From Branchiostoma floridae (lineage: Eukaryota; Chordata; Leptocardii; Amphioxiformes; Branchiostomatidae): a stretch of DNA of 64,000 nucleotides. The DNA is taken from NCBI RefSeq assembly GCF_000003815.2, contig NC_049987.1, positions 18,358,468 through 18,422,467 on the forward strand, in the 5' to 3' direction. This document shows positions 55,641-64,000 of the stretch, piece by piece; position 1 is the first letter of the stretch; every line of letters begins with the position of its first letter. The position numbers and the translations under genes were made by a program. The notes beneath the pieces are model-generated. The model had not been told where the DNA came from. It made no database searches and saw only the letters and a program-made list of their open reading frames with translations.

Positions 55641-57420
55641 GACTGCCATTTGTATCCCAAACCACAAATTTAATTGAGGTCCATGGAATAAGTACCCATG
55701 TTTACGTTTGTTAGAAAAACAACATCAGAAAGATTACTATAAGATACAAATTTCAGTTGCCCATTTCAGCCTGCTTGTAGCAAGAATTTATTGGCGATTT
55801 CAACAATTTCATTTGTACCCAAAACTGTACTAGATGTTACATATACACATACATACTATGTTTTTGTAGCCGCCCATTGTATTTGAGTAGTCAATGCGTT
55901 CGGGGTATTTCTTAGAACAAAAACGGGGGAGGTAAAACGGGGGAGAAAGAAAATCTTAAAATCCCATTGTTTAAACCAAAATTAGTGATTTTTGTAAAAT
56001 TTGCCTTTCAGAAACCCGTCGCCATGGCAACACCAAAAATAATAAACTTACCCATTTTTTTAAAAACTCACCAAGTTTGGTTGTTCTAGCACAAGCCGTT
56101 TGGGAGATATAGGAGGTCTCTTACATTTTGCAGAGTAGTGGCCACAAAAAAATATTTGCAGACAAACTGCAAAGTGATTGAAGTGTATAGACGTGTGTTC
56201 ATTTTTGCAGGAAAAGGAAAACAAACATCAGAAAGATTCAAATTCAGTTCGTACGTTTCAGTCTGATTGTAGTTAGAATTTATTGGCGACTTCAACATGT
56301 TTTTACCCACAGCTGTAATAGAGACTTGAGACAATAGATACACAAGTCTAAATTGGCATGCTTACATGTTCTTGTAGTTGGCCATTATATTTGAGTTAGT
56401 CTAGGCGTTCGAAGTTTGTTTTATTACAAAAACGGTGGATCATCTCAAATTGATTATTTATACCGGTGTACCTTTGTTAACTTAATATTGAAAAGAATCC
56501 TAACAGACAAACGGAATTATTGCGGTGACCAGAATAAGTCTTTGTATTCACGTTTTTAAGAAAAAAACGAATTTTTGAACATACACATTTCGTTTGTCAA
56601 TTTCAGTCTAGTTGTACAAAGAATTTACTGGCTATTTAAACGTGTCTGCAACCAGAACAGATGTGCAAGTATACATGTATGCTTACTTAGATGTTATTGT
56701 AGTGGGTCTTTATATTTGAGTAGTCTATGCGTTCGAAGTGGATGGGTATCGTCTTCAATTACTTATTTCTACAGGCGTACAATCGATGACTCGTGGTAAC
56801 GTTATTCAAAAGAGTCCTTAAAACTGTATTGTTATTGAATTGCATAGAATATGTACTTACATTGATTCTTAGAAAACACAAATATAGTTAAAGTCTGAAT
56901 GAAATAAGAATTTACTGGTGATTTCAAAAACTTTGTACCCACAATTGTAATAGATTGATAAGTATACACGTGTCCATGCTTACATGTTCTCGTAGTTGTT
57001 CATTATAGTTGAGTATTGCTTATAATTAGTTCTACGTGTGTATTTGCGGAGTCGTGGTAACAATATTCAAAAGAATCTTTACAAAAAAAGCTACATTGGC
57101 AGATTGCACAGAACAAAATATTCAATATGCACTTAATATGTGGGTAATAAAAACAAACAATAGAAGATACAATTTAGGTTTGTTAATTTTAGTCTGGTTG
57201 TAATAAGAATTTACTGACGATTTCTACGTGTTTGCACCCAAAATTGTAAAAAAATGTACAAGATTACATGCAGACATGCTCACAAGTTTTTGCAGTTGGC
57301 CATTATATTGCAGTAGTCCATGCATTCTTTGTCTCATTCTATTCAACGCTGATACCAGTGTCACAGACTACCACAATAGGGTCGCTTCTTCAACTTTACT
57401 CAAGGTAGACTATAGTATAT
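55641..57420. repeat. diverged ~330-bp tandem repeat, third array
   Basis: Same landmarks (gaataagtac, agatacaaattt, cagtctg, ttggcgatttcaac, gtacccaaaactgta) with spacings of about 320-345 near 55690, 56175, 56520 and 56840. More diverged than arrays 1 and 2. Confidence 0.75.
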
Positions 57421-57765
57421 AGCATCACTTTCATGGTAAATGAGGATGTTTTCTGATAAAGTAATTTCTGATACAGTAGTGGCAAAAATCTTATAATATG
57501 TGAAAGGCACCAACTTAATAAAAGGCGATTAATGTGTTAGTATGCAAATTTCTGTAAAGTCATCAAACAGGTGTCAAAAGGTTAGTACGTAGAGTTTCAA
57601 GATAATACTCACTATTTCACACCTATTGAGTACATTTCACTACTGACACTAGTCTTGAGTGAACATTGTAGAAGTGACACAAGTAGGCCTGTGTGTAGTT
57701 GTTAATGAGTTAGTAGGTTTGCATTTAATACTAAATAAAATCATTGTTTATCAAAAAAAGTATTG
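57421..57765. other. non-coding spacer
   Basis: Nothing recognised. Confidence 0.4.
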
Positions 57766-58059
57766 CTGTTTCCTATATCTTAGTATCATTTGAGTTTGGA
57801 TCGGAGCTGGTCCTAGGGCCAACTCCGATCGGTGTCTCTCTTAGTAGAATCGCCGATTCTCCTAGGAGAGATCCCGATCTCCAGATTGTTTCCAATATCT
57901 TAGCATCATTTGAGTTTGGATCGGAGTTGGCCCTAGGAGAGACCCCGATCGCAATCTATACTAGTAGAATCGTCGATTCTCCTAGGAGAGACCCCGATCG
58001 GAGCTGGGCCTAGGACCAGCTCCGATCGAAATTCAAATGATGCTAAGATATAGGAAACA
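57766..58059. repeat. palindromic element beside an assembly gap
   Basis: tttcctatatcttagtatca at the left is matched by tgatgctaagatataggaaa at the right. Inside, gatcggagctggtcctagg and cctaggaccagctccgatc pair. A third partial copy of the terminus starts near 57888. The sequence then runs directly into N. Confidence 0.85.
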
Positions 58060-58159
58060 NNNNNNNNNNNNNNNNNNNNNNNNNNNNNNNNNNNNNNNNN
58101 NNNNNNNNNNNNNNNNNNNNNNNNNNNNNNNNNNNNNNNNNNNNNNNNNNNNNNNNNNN
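58060..58159. other. assembly gap (100 N)
   Basis: Exactly 100 N at the edge of a palindromic repeat; the right flank (tcgacgattctactgg) repeats a motif from the left side. Confidence 0.99.
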
Positions 58160-58931
58160 TCGACGATTCTACTGGATCGACATCTCTCCTGTGACATATA
58201 TATGTAGCACTGTACAATTAAGTAATAAATTTGGTGGTGGATGTGAAACTACATGCAGATCGCTTCAATGCATTCTTGTTACAATGCTTATGTTGCCTTA
58301 TGTTGAAACGTTATTTTGCCCACCTTGTTTTTTTTGTGCTCTCCCATTAGATTTGAGTTTTAAAATGATGCCATCCATAGGATTGGACAAGTTTTTTTTT
58401 TTCAAATCCACTTGTATGTCCTATCGGGCAAGCACATAAAAAATTACTTTTCCTAAACAATTTTTCACTTACCTAATTTTAAAATGTCACTTTTATCTGC
58501 ATTCTCACTTCCAGGAATAGAATTCGTATTATTGCCTCTATTTTTCCATGTTGACCATTGCTTGATGTCCTGGCTGTAAAAAGTAACAAGTATATCAAAA
58601 TCTCACTCAATGGAAAGAAAAAAAAAATTTACTTGCCCAATCGGGCAAGTGGGGTAGGCCTAGGACACGCACTTGCCCGAACAGCACTCTTTTACTTGCT
58701 ATGGATAATAGGGCTAGTGGGCGTGTGCAACCCTGATCCACAAAAGTTATTTGTTGTGGCCTACCTGTCGATGGAAAGCTTGGTGACGATAATTCCGGTG
58801 AACTCCTTTGTTAGATGCAATCTCTGCTTCAAATCAGACGTGAATAACAAGAATTTTCTAATTAATTTCAACATTACTCTACCCGTCCTCGATAGAAAAG
58901 CGTTCTGATATGAAAATAACATGACAGTAGT
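58160..58931. other. non-coding; last degenerate copy of the duplication unit start
   Basis: 58400-58700 has repeated cgggcaag/cttgcccg motifs in both orientations, probably an old inverted element. 58850-58930 matches the unit start seen at 39255 and 44650; no GPCR follows. Confidence 0.45.
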
Positions 58932-59131
58932 TACTGTAAATGCAGAAATGTTCGCGGTGAATTAATGTTCGCGGTTTTCACGGTGACGACTTCACCGCGA
59001 ACATTTTACTATTATACATGTAGTATTGGACTGCAGTCTATGGTGTTACCGCAAACTTAAAACCACCGCGAAAAGTCCCTTTCCCGCTACCACGAAATTA
59101 AATCCCCGCGGACTTAAATGCATTTACAGTA
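58932..59131. mobile_element. MITE, same family as 13992-14202
   Basis: Starts tactgtaaatgcagaaatgt and ends aaatgcatttacagta. It splits a passage that is uninterrupted at 39330-39350 (cagtaattagaaaattctt), showing an empty-site counterpart. Confidence 0.9.
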
Positions 59132-59419
59132 TTAGAAAATTCTTCCCATGACTCCGACTATACCGCATCGCCTCTTTGTACGGTTGTTTGCTGATTTAGA
59201 TGTCGCAGAGAAGCCATCGGGAAATGGTAGAAATGCAACACAGAATGTAACAAGAGTTCGGAGACCTCATACCTCCATGAAATATTCTGATTATGCAAAT
59301 GACTTTCACATTAGCATAATTTATGCTTGCTTATGTACACCTTTAACTAACGTACACAGGTCACAGTGTTGACAGACCAATCATTTACTACACGTACTAA
59401 GGAAAATTAGGACACTTTC
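59132..59419. other. non-coding flank
   Basis: Nothing recognised beyond continuation of the duplicated attagaaaattctt sequence. Confidence 0.4.
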
Positions 59420-60010
59420 AAATTAATTATGCAAATTTGGGACTTATTTGCATAATTAGTATCTGCTTAACTTCCGCCTGCCACAAACTACATAATGTAA
59501 CATGTATTTGAGTGATATATTGGAAAACACTGTAAATATACATTTTCCGCATTAAGTATGCAAATGAAGTCCAAATTTGCATAATTTTGATTTCATTATG
59601 TACATCTCTGCCACATGTACCTGCATACCAAATAGCATGGAAATCCATCATTCCTATGTTCCGTTATGCTTCTTGGAAGATTTTGACAAAAATGCTCCTG
59701 CAGTTCCAGAGCAAGCTGCTAGGGGGTCCAAACATACACCACTTCTTCCTTACATCAAAAGCTATCTGCCACCAAGAAATCAAGACCATAGCATGTCCAG
59801 ATAAAAGATTAAAAAAATTGAAGTTCTGCTGCAGTACCAAGGTCACACACCAGGGGGCCCAAAATTGACCTTGACCTTTGTCTTCCCAACCCCTACCCAC
59901 ATACCAAATATCATCGTAGTCCATTAAGAGGTTCTCAAGTTATGATGTCCACAAATATGCAGACACACACACACCAAAAACTATACCTCCATTTTTTTAT
60001 GGAGGTAATA
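59420..60010. repeat. dispersed repeat ending in cctccat/atggaggtaat
   Basis: Shares phrases with 46625-46900 and 52655-52930 (ctgcagtaccaagg, gggcccaaaatt/gagcccaaaatc, acacaccaa, cctccat). It ends in a small inverted pair, cctccattttttta/tggaggtaat. Non-coding, probably a non-autonomous element. Confidence 0.5.
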
Positions 60011-61849
60011 AATCGTCCTTATTTGCAAAATCATTGTTTATGTTCATTTTTCCTTCAGCTATACCTCACCATGTTGTCCGGGTAGCGTCTCTGGTGTGAA
60101 TCTCTCCCTTCCTGTCCTCCATTACTCCATAGCAGACATTCAAGAGTGCAGCTTAATCATTGCACAGCTAATACTATTATCTCCATGAAATGTCATATGG
60201 AGGTTATATTTTAACACACGTGCTTGACTACGCTAAGAATTCCTTCCTTTTGGCATCGCATGACAATCGTAAGAGGTATGTGATCAGGCCCTTACTGGCC
60301 GAATATTGATACACGGCTTTCTTTTGTGCCAACCCAGGCTTACATTTATAATGATGCTTTGGGAATGCGCAAATATGAATATAATTGGTCTACACCTGCT
60401 TTGCGATAACAATCGTTGACTGATAATATTCTACATAATACATGTTTCTGTCAATGTCTAAAAAAAAATTTATTATCTTATTCTCACACGTACCTTTCAT
60501 CTACAGCTACATGTACCTAGTCTGTCAATTTGTTAATTTATCACAATACGTTTTTGGCATTACTCACTATGTAATTCTATTTAAGAAAAAATGACAGTGA
60601 AACAGGCTTCAAGATAAAGAAAATCTTTGTTCTGACGGCATATAAAAATGTTCAAAAGCACCTTTACAAAATCACTGTACACATTTGACACAGACATGGC
60701 CATCTCATACATGCCAAAACGTCTTACTGTTTACGTTTAAATCACAGTCTTCTCCACATAATAATTTAGTACAAAAATAGCCCTTTGTTACTTTCTTCTT
60801 ACAGTTTAACACTCAACAGCGTTTCCATCGAAAGTGGTTGGTAAAAACAGTTTCACTTCGCCAACAACTTTTTTTCACTACACAATTACTTAATACAGTA
60901 CCATAGCCATTAAGTGTCATAGTGCTGACTCCAAAATGTTGACCACTTCTAGGTAGTTCACGTACATTGATAGGTTTGAACGTAAGCTGTTGCTAGAACA
61001 CAACTTCACTCGCAATTGTTTGCTGCAACATTGATAGTGCCCCACGAAGGGGGTACAAGGATACATTTTTTTGTATATTAAGTATACACTCAAACTATGA
61101 AGAACTACTAAAGGTCTATGGAGCTAGTTGTCTAGTTTGCATGCCTCCATACCATAGTCCTCGGACAGCCTAAACATTAAGTAGTCGAAAATGTTGGGAA
61201 TCACAGTATTATGTGCCACAAAGGCAACTACAATACTGCAAGTAAGTACAAGGGACATTGAGAGAGACAAAACAAGAGAAGAGAGTAGTAAGGCACATCC
61301 TATTGCAGGAAAAGAACTTACACAAAGAACCTCTAAGAAGGACACAATACCTCAAGTAGTGAGACTGCCATTTAAAAAAGAGAGGAGTGGTCTATTCTTT
61401 TGTGAAATGCAAAAGTGATATTTGACATTGGTTTACCAGACAACCCCTTTGTCCATATGGCATAGCCCTAAACCTAAAATCATCGCTTTACCCTCAGACA
61501 ACCTTCCATCTTGACAAACAGCTTGTTCATTGCAACTGTATGGAACATAAAAATGATTTTTCACTTTGATTTCCACAAGACTCAACTTCTTATTCTTAGA
61601 TGAAAATAACAAAGGATTTCCAAATATCCTCAGGCAGGTAGTATTTTGAATGCTTAAAACATTATTGCAACAAGTTGGAAGAAAAGTTCTTTCTCCAGGC
61701 AACATCACTGAAGAGGCTTGGCAATTTCCATGCCTTAAAGGCTAATAATGTATAGAGCTAAAAGCTACAGTGCACCATCCCATTGCTAAGTCTTGTACTG
61801 CAACAAAAGCAAGATGAGGTTGTAATCGTTGAAGGTTTCTTACTAAAGG
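60011..61849 (-). other. probable 3' UTR and downstream flank of REV3L
   Basis: Lies directly after the REV3L stop on the minus strand. It holds no ORF with family features; the polyadenylation site is not determined. Confidence 0.45.
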
Positions 61850-61996
61850 TTATCCATCAAGGGACTTATCCAGGAGCTCACGAAAGTATGTCGCTCTTTC
61901 CACATCGTTCTTGGCTTTCACGTACTTATACAGTACGGGACAGTCCAGAGAGATGCAGCTCGGTTGACCAGGGGACCCAGTGCAGCTCCGACACAC
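61850..61996 (-). CDS. REV3L: REV3L last exon (CysB motif and stop)
   Basis: Acceptor ttttactctag; 147 bases, 48 codons plus TAA at 61852-61850. Cysteines follow C-x2-C-x8-C-x4-C, the CysB iron-sulphur pattern of B-family polymerases. Confidence 0.92.
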   Translation of the reverse strand: MCRSCTGSPGQPSCISLDCPVLYKYVKAKNDVERATYFRELLDKSLDG

Positions 61997-63966
61997 CTAG
62001 AGTAAAATAAAAAAAGAAACATATACCTGTTATAATACTTAAACCCTTTTCCGCATACAATTCAAGTGTGTCAGGTGGCAAGCAACTTTTACATGTACAA
62101 TGCAAGTGGTTTACACAAAATATTTTTCTGATGATTTTTGCATGTCCCAATGGCACGAGCCTTATTGCAACTCCTCTACTTGGCTGTATGGATCAAATTC
62201 TATGGATCCGTGGGTGGGGGTTCGATCCCAAGGTTGACCCCCATTTCAGATATACTGTAAGCGGATTGCATTCCTCATTTCAGATGTCAACAAAAAGCCG
62301 GTGACTATGTATGTATGGGAGAGCTGCATGGGTTAGCATAAAACGTCTTCACATCATGAAAAAACCCGAAACTTTCATTAAGAAGGTAGCGACCTGGTGT
62401 ATTTAGCTAAATGCGCGAGTTGTGGCAAGTCATCAGTACAATCTTCCAAAATTGCGAAAAGCATCAAGTTTTTTCATTGACCATTCCAAATGTTGTTGGC
62501 GTTATAATACAAGTATCTCTTAAGAAAGGAGTTGCATCGCATACCTGTTGAAGATGCTGGTATGTCCGTTCCCATGCCCTTATTTGGTTGTTGAGCGTTA
62601 CGGCGACCAGTTGAGGATCGCCCTGACAGTGGGTACATACCCCCTGTTGGGCGGGCCCATTACACACAGGACAGTTCACAGTCTGGAAGAACTGGGAGAT
62701 GGTGCCCTGTACATGTACACAACACATGGTGCGGTGTCAGTAATCATCATGATAACAACACAATACAGTGCTCAAAGTACTGTTAATTTGTTAAAATTTT
62801 ACATGCAATTGGAAAATTCAGTTTGTTTGTTTGTTTATTCTTGACATGCAAAATACTATCTAGTCAGTTGTAGACACAAGCTCTCAAACAGTGTAATATA
62901 CACATTACCCCACATAAAGAAACTAAAAAGGCAACATTCTTGCAAAAATGCAGAATGTTTTCCAATAGCTTTTTGTCAAACTACTCATATTACACAAAAA
63001 TGTAGCATTATGCTTGCCCTATAGTATTGTGTGCTAGTAAAAAGAAAAGAAAAGAAACTACTGTACTACATCTTCTTATTTCTGGACCAAGTCATTAACA
63101 TAATTACTATACCATTAATCTTGCCCTATAGTATTGTGTGTGAGCCAATCACTGACCTTCCTGGAGTCTGGCAGAAGCCGTGTAGGTGCTGCAATGCGAT
63201 TGGTTCTTGGCAACTCCCTATACCTGAAGAAGGGTATATGGAAATACACAACATGTCAGAAACCATTACAGAGTCGCCAATAACAAACTATTCCATCAAC
63301 AAAAAATAAAGAGACTCAATTTAGAACTGAGAGTATATCGATCTCACAAATGCTTTCATCTTAAGTTATCAGAAATTTCCCTTTCACATTTTGTATAGTG
63401 TTGTAAGGAAAAATTTTACATGCAACTTCATCAAATGTTTCATTCCCAGCACTGACTTGCCGAAAATCAGGAGCATAATGTCAGGAATCTACCACCATTA
63501 CAGTTCAGACAAGGTTGATGGTTCCTGTGTATTCCTGCTGCTTTTGATTCACTTCTTACATCATCATGCCTTTTGGTTACCAAAAAGTTAGCACTGTGAC
63601 AGTAAATCATATGATGAAGGTCAGCGACATCGACCAAAAATTCATGGTGTTTTTATTTGTGTTGGAACACAGCTCAAATTTTTAAAGTACAGATTCTACC
63701 AACAGAGCTTTTATTCAAATACAGAATCAGAATCTCACCAGCTAAAGACATCCACACCAATGAGAGAGAAGACCCGGTTCAGAGCAGGTAGAATCTGTTT
63801 GTTGATGTAGTAAGTGGCGTTGAGGCGGAGGTTGGGGTCGGTTAACACCTCGTGGGGCTGACGGACCAGCTGGATGAGAGGCAAACCCGGGCTCCCGTAC
63901 ACGATCACGTAAGGCACGCGTTCGCCAACCCTGGGTTCTGCTCGCCGGTCGCTTGACAAGAGGCGT
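61850..63966 (-). CDS. REV3L: DNA polymerase zeta catalytic subunit REV3L, 3' exons (gene continues past the window)
   Basis: Four terminal exons join in frame: 63739-63966, 63157-63223, 62545-62706 and 61850-61996. Together they encode the C-terminus of the B-family translesion polymerase: R-V-P-Y-V-I-V-Y, L-R-L-N-A-T-Y-Y-I, F-S-L-I-G-V-D-V-F-S-W, then the zinc-type CysA motif (C-P-V-C ... C-T-H-C) and the iron-sulphur CysB motif (C-R-S-C ... C-I-S-L-D-C-P), ending with a short helix. CysB binds the accessory subunits shared with polymerase delta. The enzyme extends past DNA lesions in the nucleus. Exon 63739-63966 enters mid-codon, so upstream exons lie beyond 64000. Recognition rests on the characteristic C-terminal motifs of animal REV3. 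Confidence 0.93.
62545..62706 (-). CDS. REV3L: REV3L exon with CysA zinc motif
   Basis: Acceptor acatgtacag, donor gtatgcg; 162 bases, phase 0 both ends. Starts G-T-I-S-Q-F-F and carries C-P-V-C and C-T-H-C, then V-A-V-T-L-N-N-Q-I-R. Confidence 0.93.
63157..63223 (-). CDS. REV3L: REV3L small linker exon
   Basis: Acceptor ttcttcag, donor gtcagtg; 67 bases completing the Trp codon and reading Y-R-E-L-P-R then a poorly conserved linker ending S-R-K. Too short to be found as an ORF; placed by phase and by the W-Y-x-E-L-P-R block known in REV3L. Confidence 0.9.
63739..63966 (-). CDS. REV3L: REV3L exon at the end of the polymerase domain
   Basis: Acceptor gatattttag and donor gtgaga; 228 bases. 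Encodes D-R-R-A-E-P-R-V-G-E-R-V-P-Y and L-V-R-Q-P-H-E-V-L through V-D-V-F-S plus two bases of the next Trp codon. Confidence 0.93.
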
Positions 63967-64000
63967 CTAAAATATCAAAATTATCCAAACATTGTATTTG

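Larger units (their letters stand above)
39250..58930 (+). repeat. tandem segmental duplication carrying GPCR genes
   Basis: Anchor sequences recur: gtgaataacaagaat...tcgatagaaaag-like passages near 39255, 44650 and 58850; gtgtttgacgacagagc near 39357, 46952 and 52960; the pre-ATG block cattgagtataccactacctg near 39616, 47175 and 53181. GPCR starts lie 7563 and 6003 bases apart. The two right-hand units (about 46930-52930 and 52930 onward) are the most similar. Confidence 0.88.

Noticed and set aside
61433..61708. 91-residue minus-strand ORF after the REV3L stop
   Set aside because: Lies in the expected 3' UTR and has no protein-family features.
62190..62260. tRNA or SINE B box (gggggttcgatcccaagg) in a REV3L intron
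   Set aside because: No acceptable A box or cloverleaf upstream; at best a decayed SINE relic.

Overview
The window looks like a cephalochordate (amphioxus-type) nuclear genome. This is inferred from the REV3L exon structure, an intron-split Ig receptor, an LRR-Ig receptor, C2H2 fingers of the Cys-x-x-Cys-x-Tyr type, and abundant CR1-like and Penelope-like retroelements plus MITEs. No taxon name can be read directly from the sequence. Three 100-base N runs (29211-29310, 31416-31515, 58060-58159) mark assembly gaps.

Layout. 1-4810: nearly complete CR1-group LINE (ORF1 tail with an SGNH-esterase end, intact endonuclease/RT ORF2), cut by the window start. 6080-6660: orphan copy of the last intron and transmembrane exon of an Ig receptor. 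8261-8652: two head-to-head MITEs. 9350-13045: LRR-Ig transmembrane receptor with a single coding exon and a spliced 5' UTR; its tail carries three evenly spaced FxNPxY motifs. 13992-16153: a MITE and a Penelope-like element with 512-bp inverted 3' copies. 16758-17170: 100-bp minisatellite. 18535-20042 (minus): C2H2 zinc-finger gene whose fifth finger is frameshifted. 20360-22154: hAT-like element with an 8-bp target duplication and a nested dead CR1. 23468-23955: 60-bp minisatellite resembling a CR1 3' tail.

24420-34877 (minus): Ig-superfamily receptor gene. Signal-peptide exon, half a V-type domain, one single-exon Ig domain, one split Ig domain and a TM exon with a very short tail are all joined by phase-compatible splice sites. 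Its introns are packed with LINE pieces and two gaps. 36240-38430: LINE, GC-rich repeat and tRNA-derived SINE. 39250-58900: tandem segmental duplication holding three paralogous rhodopsin-like GPCR genes (the first frameshifted) within diverged ~330-bp repeats. 61850-64000 (minus): 3' end of REV3L, the DNA polymerase zeta catalytic subunit, with both cysteine motifs.

The genes are functionally unrelated: two adhesion/recognition-type receptors, an orphan GPCR cluster, a putative DNA-binding zinc-finger protein and a translesion polymerase. The most unusual signals are the triple FxNPxY tail, the loss of Arg3.50 in all three GPCRs, the inverted duplication of the Ig receptor TM exon, and a minisatellite apparently born from a LINE tail.
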